DNA of 18,421 bases from Dehalococcoidia bacterium (GCA_004376435.1 SOJS01000068.1:1-18421), one strand, 5' to 3'. Positions 1 to 7,746 are shown, counted from the first letter of the stretch. Notes: generated by a model not told the origin, from the sequence alone. Program-made: numbers and translations.

Positions 1-8
1 GGGAGTTT

Positions 9-31
9 AAGAGGGCGTTAGCCCTCTTTTA
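9..31 (+). terminator. Intrinsic terminator of an upstream plus-strand gene
   Basis: An 8-bp stem, AAGAGGGC / GCCCTCTT with a 4-base loop GTTA, is followed by a T-rich stretch (TTATTTTA). This is the form of a rho-independent terminator read rightward. It would serve a gene lying left of the window. No gene end can be assigned, although a TAA at 8-10 would fit one. Read leftward, the downstream tail is not T-rich, so I do not assign it to nurA. Confidence 0.6.
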
Positions 32-40
32 TTTTACCTT

Positions 41-66
41 CCCCCTCTCCTTTTAAGGAGAGGGGG
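41..66. repeat. REP-like palindromic hairpin downstream of nurA
   Basis: A perfect 10-bp inverted repeat, CCCCCTCTCC and GGAGAGGGGG, surrounds the loop TTTTAA. It is followed by a purine-rich tail (ATAAAGGGGG). Neither strand has a T-run after the stem, so it is not a standard terminator. The shape, a GC-rich palindrome with a G-rich flank in an intergenic gap, resembles dispersed REP-type repeats. No second copy is present in this window, so repetitiveness is an inference. Confidence 0.45.
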
Positions 67-91
67 ATAAAGGGGGTGAGGTCAATTAACA

Positions 92-1282
92 TTATACCCA
101 CCTTGCCCTCTTGCTGCGGCTCTTGGCTGATGCCAGGCTGGGCAGATGTTCATCTATTAAGGATGACTCCACCAGCTGCCAGAATAGCTCCCTATCAGCG
201 CCGCTGACCACTGCCTTCTCATGGGCTTCGCTCAGCGCCACCGGGTAGCCTTTTCCCCGCCGGCACTGGTCCAGGACTAAACTATGAACTAGATTGAGCA
301 AGTCTTTATCCTGCGCCACCCAGCGCGGAATCTCAAGGCGGGCGATTTCATCATCAAGCCTGATATAGAAAAAATAGACCTGGTGCTCTCCATAGCGCCT
401 GCGGACTATGGACGACTGGCTGATGAAGAGAGCCGACCTTTCCCCCTCACCAAGCAGATTCATAAATAGCTCCCTGTCCTGAACACCAGCCACCTCATCA
501 CAGCCCCTTGCCGACCCCGGGCAGTAGCGGTCACAGTCAGCCGGCTCATGGGGACAGATAGCCACCCGCAGGGCATTGACGACATCGGTGCTGCGGGGAA
601 AGCTGATATAGCTAGCCAGAGCCAGCTTCCGCTCATTGTTAAGCCGCCTCATATCTTCCAGGTATTTTAGAAAACCGTTATCCAGCAGTGCCTCGGTGAC
701 AAATTCGGGGTAAGCCTCCAGGCCCCACAGGATAAGCGAGCCATCAAGCAGTGCCAGGCTCAAGCTTTTCGGCGGCAGCTCGGCGGACAGTCCCACCAGA
801 TGGTGGCACTCATCAACACCACGCTTAATACCCAAAAGCACGCCTTCTATCGGCTGCTCACGACCAGCCACCGGCACAATAACCAGCTCTTCATCTCCAG
901 AATAGAGGCTGGGGGAACTATCAAGGAAAGCACTAGGGCTGGCGCCATAATGAAGAACGATACTGCCGATGTTTATCAGATAACACCGCGTTGACCTGTG
1001 GCGGTCAACATCAATGTGGGAGCCATCGGTGGCGATGACATTAAATTCCACAGGGGGAGGCGGCGCTTCATGGTGCTGACTGATGCCGTCCGCCAGTCCA
1101 GCCACCAGCCAGGTAGTCTTGCTGGCGGCAATCTTCCTTTTCAGGTTCTCCCGGTTGGCATCCTGCTCACCGAGAACGGACAGAGCCTGCTTAAGGTGCT
1201 CCTGCCTCTCGGCGGAAGTAGCCTTCAGCCTGGCTACCATGTCCCCAACCTGAGACGCCACCTTGGTTAAATCTAACGACAC
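92..1282 (-). CDS. nurA: NurA-type 5'-3' nuclease (DNA end resection)
   Basis: A 396-residue protein recognised as the NurA family. In archaea and several bacteria NurA works with the HerA translocase to resect DNA double-strand ends using a metal-dependent nuclease. The expected acidic motifs are visible: ATDGSHID with Asp86 near the start of the domain, LLDGSLI with Asp180, and the C-terminal SEAHEKAV segment around residue 351. The first 70 residues look like a coiled coil. An unusual four-cysteine cluster (C243, C250, C254, C261; spacing CX6CX3CX6C) lies between the second acidic motif and the C-terminal region. The start is GTG; a TTGAGT/TATACT promoter lies just upstream. No HerA gene is in the window. 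The family call is secure; the partner and the role of the cysteines are inference. Confidence 0.85.
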   Translation of the reverse strand: MSLDLTKVASQVGDMVARLKATSAERQEHLKQALSVLGEQDANRENLKRKIAASKTTWLVAGLADGISQHHEAPPPPVEFNVIATDGSHIDVDRHRSTRCYLINIGSIVLHYGASPSAFLDSSPSLYSGDEELVIVPVAGREQPIEGVLLGIKRGVDECHHLVGLSAELPPKSLSLALLDGSLILWGLEAYPEFVTEALLDNGFLKYLEDMRRLNNERKLALASYISFPRSTDVVNALRVAICPHEPADCDRYCPGSARGCDEVAGVQDRELFMNLLGEGERSALFISQSSIVRRRYGEHQVYFFYIRLDDEIARLEIPRWVAQDKDLLNLVHSLVLDQCRRGKGYPVALSEAHEKAVVSGADRELFWQLVESSLIDEHLPSLASAKSRSKRARWV

Positions 1283-1298
1283 TTTCGCCCTTTGCCCC

Positions 1299-1327
1299 AG
1301 TATAATCCATTAATTAAGCCAACTCAA
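1299..1327 (-). promoter_or_regulatory. Sigma-70-type promoter of nurA
   Basis: Reading leftward, a -35 box TTGAGT (1322-1327) and a -10 box TATACT (1299-1304) are separated by exactly 17 bp. The predicted transcription start is about 10 bases before the GTG codon of nurA, which would give a very short leader. The -35 end overlaps the first copy of the 14-bp direct repeat in this gap. Confidence 0.65.
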
Positions 1328-1359
1328 GCAGTGATATAAGGGGTTAAGCAGTGCTATAA
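1326..1359 (+). repeat. Tandem 14-bp direct repeat in the nurA / LysE-family gap
   Basis: The sequence AAGCAGTGATATAA (1326-1339) recurs as AAGCAGTGCTATAA (1346-1359), with one mismatch and a repeat distance of exactly 20 bp, about two helical turns. It lies between the two divergent promoters and overlaps both. It could be a paired operator or a duplicated promoter segment. Confidence 0.6.
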
Positions 1360-1360
1360 T
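1352..1360 (+). promoter_or_regulatory. Extended -10 promoter of the LysE-family gene
   Basis: TGCTATAAT combines a perfect -10 hexamer (TATAAT, 1355-1360) with the TGN extension. This can support transcription without a good -35 box, and none is visible 16-18 bp upstream. The predicted start lies about 25 bases before the ATG at 1392. The whole motif is inside the second copy of the 14-bp repeat. Confidence 0.55.
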
Positions 1361-1391
1361 AAAAGACCAGCCCCTAGTTAAAGGCGGTTTG

Positions 1392-2003
1392 ATGCTCCCA
1401 ATCCTGTTAAGCGTAATAGTAATCTCACTCTCCGGGGTGATGATGCCCGGTCCCATGTTTGCCGTAACACTTGCCAAGAGCTACAAGTCGCCGCTGGCGG
1501 GCACCATGATATCCCTCGGTCATGCCGTGATAGAGGTCCCCCTGATACTGCTCATCTACTTTGGTTTTGCCCAGTTCTTCCACAATATTTTTGTCCAGCT
1601 TGCTTTAAGTATAATTGGTGGTGGCATGATTATCTGGCTCGGCATTGGCATGTTTCGTGCCCGAGCCGAGGTGGTTAAGGGGAGCAAGGACCTGCCCTAC
1701 AGCGCCTTTACCGCCGGCATCATTACCAGCGGGCTGAACCCATTTTTCCTGCTGTGGTGGGCAACAATAGGCAGCCTGCTTGTTATGAGATTCCTTGAAT
1801 TTGGCACAGCCGGCCTGATTGTCTTTATTGTTGTTCACTGGCTGGTTGATTTGCTCTGGCTATCCCTGGTCTCAATCGTGGTCTATAAGACCCGCTCCTT
1901 CTGGGGGAGAAAATTTCAGGAGGGGATTTTTATTGCCTGTAGCCTGCTGCTGGTAGGCTTCGGGGGCTGGTTTCTGGTGTCAGGGATAGGTTTGGTGGTT
2001 TAG
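1392..2003 (+). CDS. LysE/RhtB-family amino-acid exporter
   Basis: A 203-residue, very hydrophobic protein with about six membrane segments. It begins with the family's typical first helix and the motif MMPGPMFAVTLAKS (residues 17-30). LysE/RhtB proteins export amino acids or related small metabolites using the proton gradient; the substrate cannot be read from sequence. Length matches the usual 200-210 residues. I chose ATG 1392, which has AAAGGCGG five bases upstream; a TTG one codon earlier is in frame but less likely. The deacetylase follows after 35 bp on the same strand and is probably co-transcribed. Confidence 0.8.
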   Translation: MLPILLSVIVISLSGVMMPGPMFAVTLAKSYKSPLAGTMISLGHAVIEVPLILLIYFGFAQFFHNIFVQLALSIIGGGMIIWLGIGMFRARAEVVKGSKDLPYSAFTAGIITSGLNPFFLLWWATIGSLLVMRFLEFGTAGLIVFIVVHWLVDLLWLSLVSIVVYKTRSFWGRKFQEGIFIACSLLLVGFGGWFLVSGIGLVV

Positions 2004-2038
2004 ACCCTTTTCGGCATCTAATTTTATTGAGGAGGAAA

Positions 2039-3070
2039 ATGAAAGTAGCCTATATCTACGACCCGATATATCTAAAACACGACACCGGCCACCATGTGGA
2101 AAACGCCCGCCGACTGGAAGCCATTACTTCTCACCTTGAGCAGAGCGGGCTCAGGCAAAAACTAACACTCATCAAGCCACGGGCGGCAACTGCTGAGGAA
2201 CTGGCGCTGGTTCACCATAAGCAGCATATCTTAAATATCCAGCAGGTGGCGCAGGCGGGGGGCGGCTGGCTTGATGCCGATACCGTGATGTCTGCCGACT
2301 CCTACCAAGCCGCCCTTTACGCCGCCGGCGGCGCCATGCGAGCAACCAAGGCAGTGATGACTGGGGAGGTAGATAGCGCCTTTGCCCTGGTCAGACCGCC
2401 GGGTCATCATGCCACCCCCCACCAAGCCATGGGCTTCTGCCTGTTTAATAATGCGGCTATCGCCGCTAAATATGCCCTAGCCAAATACAAGCTGGAGCGC
2501 ATCCTTATCATTGATTTTGATGTCCACCACGGCAACGGCACCCAGGAAATCTTTTATGATAGCCCCGAGGTGCTCTACATATCAAGCCACCAGTATCCCC
2601 TCTACCCGGGGACAGGGAATATTGATGAGACCGGTGAGGGGAAGGCAAGAGGCACCACAATTAATATACCGCTGCCGGCCGGCTGTGGTGATAATGAGTA
2701 TCTAGCGGCTTTTGAGCAGATTATTACCCCCGCCGCCAGACGCTTCAAGCCCCAGCTTATACTGGTCTCAGCCGGCTATGACTGCCACTGGGCAGACGAA
2801 CTCGCCCTGATGCAGGTAAGCGTCGGCGGCTTTGCCCGGATGGTAAATATTATCAAGGGACTGGCTGATGAGCTTGGTGGCGGCAGGCTTGTTTTTACTC
2901 TGGAGGGGGGCTACAATCTTAATGCTCTAGCCGCCTCGGTAGGAGCCACCTTGGCTGTCCTGCTGGGCAAGGAAAATATTGAAGACCCTCTGGGTAAGCC
3001 ACGCCAGCTAGCGGCGCCCGACATCGCCCCGCTGATTAGGACAATAAAGAAGACCCATAATCTGCCCTAG
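2039..3070 (+). CDS. Zinc-dependent deacetylase (histone deacetylase / AcuC / acetylpolyamine amidohydrolase family)
   Basis: A 343-residue protein of the arginase-deacetylase fold. It carries the complete HDAC active site: the His pair in RPPGHH (H123, H124), zinc ligands in DFDVHHGNG (D161, H163) and in SAGYDCHW (D248), and the catalytic Tyr292 in LEGGY. These enzymes remove acetyl groups from lysines in proteins or from small acetylated amines such as polyamines; the bacterial substrate is not readable from sequence. ATG 2039 follows GAGGAGG with a short 3-base gap; an upstream in-frame TTG lies inside that Shine-Dalgarno, so I rejected it. The gene overlaps the end of the convergent CDF transporter gene by 4 bp, with no terminator between them. 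Confidence 0.85.
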   Translation: MKVAYIYDPIYLKHDTGHHVENARRLEAITSHLEQSGLRQKLTLIKPRAATAEELALVHHKQHILNIQQVAQAGGGWLDADTVMSADSYQAALYAAGGAMRATKAVMTGEVDSAFALVRPPGHHATPHQAMGFCLFNNAAIAAKYALAKYKLERILIIDFDVHHGNGTQEIFYDSPEVLYISSHQYPLYPGTGNIDETGEGKARGTTINIPLPAGCGDNEYLAAFEQIITPAARRFKPQLILVSAGYDCHWADELALMQVSVGGFARMVNIIKGLADELGGGRLVFTLEGGYNLNALAASVGATLAVLLGKENIEDPLGKPRQLAAPDIAPLIRTIKKTHNLP

Positions 3071-3972
3071 GGCTGACACCGCTCAGAGGGGATGGGGCAG
3101 AGGTCACAATTCTCGTCGCAGGGTTCAACATGGATACTGACGCTAGTATGATGTAGCCTTTTTTTAATACTCTGCTCTATGCGGTCACAGATTTGATGTG
3201 ATGCGGCGACACTTATCTTCTTGGGCATTATCAGATGCAGGTCAACATAGCGTTGGTTACCCGCTTTACGGGTGCGCAGGGCATGAAAACTGACCAGCTC
3301 GCCATAATACATCATAATACATTCCTTGATGACTTTCTCCTCCGCCTCCGGCAGTTTGACATCAATCAGCCCTCCAAACGACCTCCGCATCACATCATAA
3401 GCCGCCTTCAGGATGATCAGGGCTACAGCTATAGCGATGATGGGGTCAAGGATATTAAGCCCGGTAAGGCGTATCACGGCCAGTCCTACCAGTACCCCAG
3501 CTGCGGAGTAGACATCGGCGGCAATATTGCGGGCATTTGCCTCCAGGGCGATTGAGTCGGTAGTCCGTGCTACCTTGAGCAGGTGGCGGGAAAGGAAGAT
3601 GCTGGCTATTATGGAGACCGCCATGACGCCAATACCGGCTTCAGTTAGCTCTATCGCCGTGCCCATTATTATCCGGCGCACGGCGGTATAAATTATCAGG
3701 GCACCAGCCGTCAGAATCAGCACCGCCTGGACAGTAGCGGCGATATTCTCTACCTTGCCGTGGCCGAAGGCGTGCCTTTCATCAGCCGGACGGCTGGCGA
3801 TAATAACGGCAAAGAAGGTGATCAATACCGCCAGCAGGTCAAGGAAACTATCGACTGCTTGCGCGAAAATGCTGATACTGCCGGTGATTACTGCTACTGT
3901 TACCTTGAGAGCAATCAGCCCGGTGATGACAATAAGGGAAAGTTTAGCGGCACCGCTTCTGGTAGCAAACAT
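3067..3972 (-). CDS. Cation diffusion facilitator (CDF) metal transporter
   Basis: A 301-residue CDF transporter: six predicted membrane segments (about 10-200) followed by a cytoplasmic dimerisation domain (about 205-283) with conserved histidines (H230, H246, H281). CDF proteins export divalent metals in exchange for protons. The transport-site residues are D41 and D45 in TM2 (DSFLD) and N149 and D153 in TM5 (NIAAD). This differs from the HD-HD set of zinc exporters and resembles the Asn/Asp set reported for manganese exporters such as pneumococcal MntE, so manganese is a possible substrate (inference). An extra tail after residue 284 holds four cysteines (C285, C289, C292, C299). The gene starts 13 bp after secF and is last in the cca-secD-secF operon. 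Confidence 0.85.
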   Translation of the reverse strand: MFATRSGAAKLSLIVITGLIALKVTVAVITGSISIFAQAVDSFLDLLAVLITFFAVIIASRPADERHAFGHGKVENIAATVQAVLILTAGALIIYTAVRRIIMGTAIELTEAGIGVMAVSIIASIFLSRHLLKVARTTDSIALEANARNIAADVYSAAGVLVGLAVIRLTGLNILDPIIAIAVALIILKAAYDVMRRSFGGLIDVKLPEAEEKVIKECIMMYYGELVSFHALRTRKAGNQRYVDLHLIMPKKISVAASHQICDRIEQSIKKRLHHTSVSIHVEPCDENCDLCPIPSERCQP

Positions 3973-3985
3973 CGCCCCCCACTCC

Positions 3986-4900
3986 CTACCTGCCCCTGAC
4001 CACAGGTAGCCACTGAACCAGCCGCCCCCACTCCCCCCTCTCCCACATCACCAGCAGGGTGGGGGCAATGAAGAGTGAGCTAAAGGTGCCGGCAATGACA
4101 CCAATCATTAGCACCACGGCGAAGTTCTGGATTGAAGCGCCGACAAATAACAGCAGCGCCAGCACCATAAACAGCGTCGTCAGGCTGGTGTTCAGAGAGC
4201 GCCCCAGGCTCTCAACCAGACTATTATTAACCACGACCTCAAAGTCGGAGCTGACATCCTGGCTCAGATTCTCGCGGATTCTATCAAAGACGACCACCGT
4301 GTTATTGACGCTATAGCCAATAACCGCCAGGATGCCGATAATGAACATCAGATTAATCTCCCAGCCCAGCAGTCCGCCAAGGATAGAGAAAACCCCCAGT
4401 GCCACCAGGGCATCATGGATTAAAGCCACGATAGCCGCCGTGCCGTAGTAGAAAGGCTTGGGCATTCTATGAAATGCCCAGGTAACATAGAGCAGTATGC
4501 CAACAGCAGCCACGGCGACGGCAATGGCTGCGTTCTTCGCTGTCTCAGAGGCTATCATCGGCGACACTGAATAGAACTCGCTCTCGGTGAGATTACCAAG
4601 GCTGGCAGTCAGGGCGTTTTCCAGTTCCGCCTTTTCCTCCCCGCCCAATTCAGGGGTGCGGATAATAAAATCGCCACCTCCGGTGCGCTGGATAAGGGCG
4701 TTAGAGTAGCCTAAATCAGCCAGCTCCTGCTTTAGCTGAGCCGTCTCTACCTCCTGCTCAAAGTTCACCGTCATTATTGAGCCGCTACTAAACTCAATGC
4801 CCAGCCTGAGGCCAAAGGTTGCCAGCGAGATAATGCCGACCAGGATGATTACTCCTGAGATAAGCAGAAAGTAGAACCTCTTGCCGATAATATCAAACAT
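3986..4900 (-). CDS. secF: SecF protein-export membrane subunit
   Basis: A 304-residue SecF: N-terminal membrane helix, the GIEFSSG segment (residues 34-40, where most relatives have GIDFTGG), a periplasmic domain, and five further helices after about residue 123. Family motifs include LIHDALVALG and VVVFDRIREN. SecDF uses the proton gradient to help pull polypeptides out of the SecYEG channel. Residue 200 is Asn (YSVNNTVVV), where the usual motif is S-x-N-D and the Asp is part of the proton path; the partner Arg234 (LGRSLNTS) is present. The ATG overlaps the secD stop by one base (TAATG), indicating translational coupling. Confidence 0.93.
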   Translation of the reverse strand: MFDIIGKRFYFLLISGVIILVGIISLATFGLRLGIEFSSGSIMTVNFEQEVETAQLKQELADLGYSNALIQRTGGGDFIIRTPELGGEEKAELENALTASLGNLTESEFYSVSPMIASETAKNAAIAVAVAAVGILLYVTWAFHRMPKPFYYGTAAIVALIHDALVALGVFSILGGLLGWEINLMFIIGILAVIGYSVNNTVVVFDRIRENLSQDVSSDFEVVVNNSLVESLGRSLNTSLTTLFMVLALLLFVGASIQNFAVVLMIGVIAGTFSSLFIAPTLLVMWERGEWGRLVQWLPVVRGR

Positions 4901-6231
4901 TATTTCTTCCCCGAATAGGCGCTAAATAGTGATGTTCGCCGCCTCAAGGGGGTACCGACAAACAGCCGCAACAGGCTACGGGTAACAACAATGGCGGTAA
5001 ACATGCTTACCGCCACGCCGATAAACAGGGTGACGGCAAAACCCATCACCGGCGCACTCTGGACAATGCTGCTCCCCAGCCAGTACAAAATGCCACAGAC
5101 GATAAAGGTAGTTACATTGCTATCTCTGATAGCCGTCCAGGCTCGGTTAAAGCCGGTCTCAATGGCTGCCCCCAGTGCCCGTCCCGTCCTGAATTCCTCC
5201 TTCATCCGCTCAAAGATAAGCACATTGGCATCCACCGCCATACCGATTGATAAGATAAAGCCGCCCAGCCCAGCCAAGGTAAGGGTAACCGGTATCAGCT
5301 TGAAGATGGCCAGCACCAGCGCCCCGTAAAAGAGCAGCGCCAGGCTGGCGAGAACCCCGGGCAGGCGGTAGTAGGCAATCATAAACAGCATCACGATTAC
5401 TATGCCGATAATCCCCGCCTTAAGACTCATATCAATAAAGCCAGCCCCCAATATGGGTGATACACTCTGCTCGTAGATGGGAATAAGGGGAACAGGGATG
5501 CGGCCGGCGTTCAGCAACTGGGATAACTCCGTAGCCTCATTCAGGCTCAACCCATCAATATTACCCCGCTCCGTAATTTGGCTCCGAACAATGGGAGCGA
5601 TGGGCAGCCCGTCATCCCCGAGCAGGGGCTCATCGCCGAGAAAGATGCCTAACGGCTTGCCGATAAGACGGGCGGTGATTTCCCCAGATAGCTGGCTCCC
5701 CTCCTCATCCCATTCAAAAACGAGCAGCAGCTTGTTTTCTACATAATCTACATAGGTATTCTCCTTAAAGTAGGCACTGGTCAGCTCCTTCTCCTGCCCA
5801 TCAATTACCGCTGTTGCCGGCTTCCACCGCCCAAGCTCATTTTCCCACCTCGCCTCCTCATCATCAGCCGCCAGTTCACCAAACTCAAGTAACGCCGTCT
5901 GGCCGATGAGCCTCTTGGCTTTCTCCACCTCGCTGATGCCAGGCAGCTCAATCAGGATGCGGTCCCCACCCAGCTTCTGGATAACGGGCTCAGTTACCCC
6001 CAGGACATTGATTCTCTTTTCAATAACGGCAATGGCGCCATCAATCGCCTCCGCCTCCGTGCCTGGCTCAATTAAAGACAGGTCAGCCCGATAGACCATA
6101 TGGATGCCGCCCTTAAGGTCAAGACCCAACTGCATCCCCTCCCGACCAAACATAGGCAGGGCGAGGATACTGACAGCCAAGGCAAACAGGGCTAATATTA
6201 CTATCAGAGCCAGAATATTCCTTCTCAGCAT
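4900..6231 (-). CDS. secD: SecD protein-export membrane subunit
   Basis: A 443-residue SecD of the compact type (E. coli SecD is about 615). It begins with a membrane helix, then GLDLKGG (about 36-42), a periplasmic P1-type domain containing the ERINVLGV segment, and five C-terminal helices. The functionally essential Asp in GMAVDANVLIFERMKEE is present. With SecF it forms the proton-driven accessory of SecYEG. It starts 5 bp after the cca stop and its stop overlaps the secF start, so the three genes are one transcription unit. The ATG at 6231 has only a weak Shine-Dalgarno, consistent with coupling to cca. Confidence 0.95.
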   Translation of the reverse strand: MLRRNILALIVILALFALAVSILALPMFGREGMQLGLDLKGGIHMVYRADLSLIEPGTEAEAIDGAIAVIEKRINVLGVTEPVIQKLGGDRILIELPGISEVEKAKRLIGQTALLEFGELAADDEEARWENELGRWKPATAVIDGQEKELTSAYFKENTYVDYVENKLLLVFEWDEEGSQLSGEITARLIGKPLGIFLGDEPLLGDDGLPIAPIVRSQITERGNIDGLSLNEATELSQLLNAGRIPVPLIPIYEQSVSPILGAGFIDMSLKAGIIGIVIVMLFMIAYYRLPGVLASLALLFYGALVLAIFKLIPVTLTLAGLGGFILSIGMAVDANVLIFERMKEEFRTGRALGAAIETGFNRAWTAIRDSNVTTFIVCGILYWLGSSIVQSAPVMGFAVTLFIGVAVSMFTAIVVTRSLLRLFVGTPLRRRTSLFSAYSGKK

Positions 6232-6236
6232 AGCTG

Positions 6237-7712
6237 CTATTTTCTCGCCTCACTTACCAGCTGTCCTCGGATATAGGCTAGCGCCTCCTCCTTGGTTTTC
6301 ACCTCCCCGCCTGCCTGGGCTTCACGCACCGCCTCCAGAAGCTGCCCGATTCTGGGTCCGGGACTAATATCAAAGACATTGATTAGGTCATGACCATCAA
6401 CCAGCTTGGGCGGGGTAACCACACTCTCTTCCTTAAAACGCTGGTTAAGGACATAATTCACCAGCTTAGCGTGCTGCCGCCACTCAGCCAGCTTTAGCCT
6501 GGAACCCCTGGTGGCTAGATGGTCAGCCAGGCTCAAGAAAAGTATGTCAACACCAGCATCATCGGTATCGCGAAAGTAACGGTAGATAGCGCGGCGGGTG
6601 GGGAGACCGTTACTGCTCATCTGAGTCGGCCTCAGGTGGTGCGCCACCATAACCTCAACCAGTCTTGCCTCTTTACCACTGAAGCGGAGCCTCTCCAGAA
6701 TACTGACCGCCCTGGCGGCTCCTTCCTTGGTATGCCCCAGAAAGCGCACCCGCCCATCAGCCTCAATTGTCTTCGTCTCCGGTTTAGAGATATCGTGAAG
6801 AAGTGCCGCCAGCTTGAGTAGCGACCCTCTAGTGCTGCCCTGGCTAACCGCCGAGGTAAAGTGCCGCTCAAGCTCTGGTGACCACGGAGTAAGCGCCAGC
6901 ACCTCATCACCAGCATACTCCCAGCCCCCCCGCCCGAGGAGAAAGTCAGCGGCAATTACTGTCTTTAGTGAGTGGTCAAAAACATCCCAGCAGTGCTCCT
7001 TGGGCTGGGGCACACCTTTTGTCTCAGATAGCTCTGGAATGATAACAGTAAGCAAGCCCAGCTCATCAAGATAGGCTAGGTATTTTCCCGCCCCAGAGAT
7101 AGCCAGCAGCCGCAGCAGTTCTTCTCTTATTCGCTCGCCAGCCACCCCATCCAAAAGGTGGCAGTGGCGCCGAATCTGGGATTCGGTCTCCTTATCAATA
7201 TCAAAGCCAAGCTCCCCAGCCAGACGCACCGCTCGCAGCAGGCGGACGGCATCCGAGCTAAAGGCAGTCTCAGAAACTGCCCGAATTATACCCTGCTCAA
7301 GGTCATCCAGTCCGCTGAAGGGGTCTATAAGTTGAAAATCGGCACCCTTGGTTAGCTGGCTGAGGTCAATTGCCAGCGCATCCAAGGTGAAATCGCGCTG
7401 TGCCAGATTGTGCTCAATGCTGTCTTTAGCCGTGGTGAAATCAAGCTGCCACCGCCCCCCATCAACCACCACCCTGCCCACTCCGTTTATCTCATCCAGC
7501 AGGACATACCTGCCGCCGAGAGCATCAGCTAGCTTGGGGGCAATCTCAAGCACATCCCCGAAAACAGCAATATCAATATCAGCCGTCTCCCTTCCCAGCA
7601 GCACATCACGCACAAAGCCACCAACAAGATACGACTTTTTCCCCTGCTTGGTGAGAAAGCTAGCTACATGGGTCAATAACAATGAGGCTTCAGGCTCAAT
7701 AGACAGCTTCAA
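6237..7712 (-). CDS. cca: CCA tRNA nucleotidyltransferase / poly(A) polymerase family protein with HD domain
   Basis: A 491-residue class II nucleotidyltransferase. The head domain has LVGGFVRD (29-36), metal-binding DID (45-47), the QRDFTLDALA motif (105-114) and the RLLRAVRLAGELGF segment (157-170). A central HD domain follows, with LLHDISKP (305-311) and a His pair at 358-359, then the usual C-terminal GPRIGQLLEAV segment. Such enzymes add or repair the 3' CCA of tRNA; A-adding or poly(A) activity cannot be excluded from sequence alone. The start is TTG at 7712; an in-frame TAA lies 15 bases upstream and no ATG occurs near. It is first in the operon with secD, secF and the CDF gene. Confidence 0.85.
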   Translation of the reverse strand: MKLSIEPEASLLLTHVASFLTKQGKKSYLVGGFVRDVLLGRETADIDIAVFGDVLEIAPKLADALGGRYVLLDEINGVGRVVVDGGRWQLDFTTAKDSIEHNLAQRDFTLDALAIDLSQLTKGADFQLIDPFSGLDDLEQGIIRAVSETAFSSDAVRLLRAVRLAGELGFDIDKETESQIRRHCHLLDGVAGERIREELLRLLAISGAGKYLAYLDELGLLTVIIPELSETKGVPQPKEHCWDVFDHSLKTVIAADFLLGRGGWEYAGDEVLALTPWSPELERHFTSAVSQGSTRGSLLKLAALLHDISKPETKTIEADGRVRFLGHTKEGAARAVSILERLRFSGKEARLVEVMVAHHLRPTQMSSNGLPTRRAIYRYFRDTDDAGVDILFLSLADHLATRGSRLKLAEWRQHAKLVNYVLNQRFKEESVVTPPKLVDGHDLINVFDISPGPRIGQLLEAVREAQAGGEVKTKEEALAYIRGQLVSEARK

Positions 7713-7746
7713 ACCTTCGTCCGCCCTTTAGTGCATCTAAAGCTAA

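Noticed and set aside
41..66. Hairpin as an intrinsic terminator for nurA
   Set aside because: On the minus strand the stem is followed by AAGGTAAAATAAAA, not a T-run, so it lacks the required tail.
800..1270. Two plus-strand open frames opposite nurA
   Set aside because: They lie antisense inside a well-supported gene, have no ribosome-binding signal I can see, and show no recognisable domain.
3067..3070. Overlap of the deacetylase and CDF gene ends as a sign of frameshift or assembly error
   Set aside because: Both proteins are complete and end at natural positions; a 4-bp convergent overlap of stop codons is common in compact genomes.
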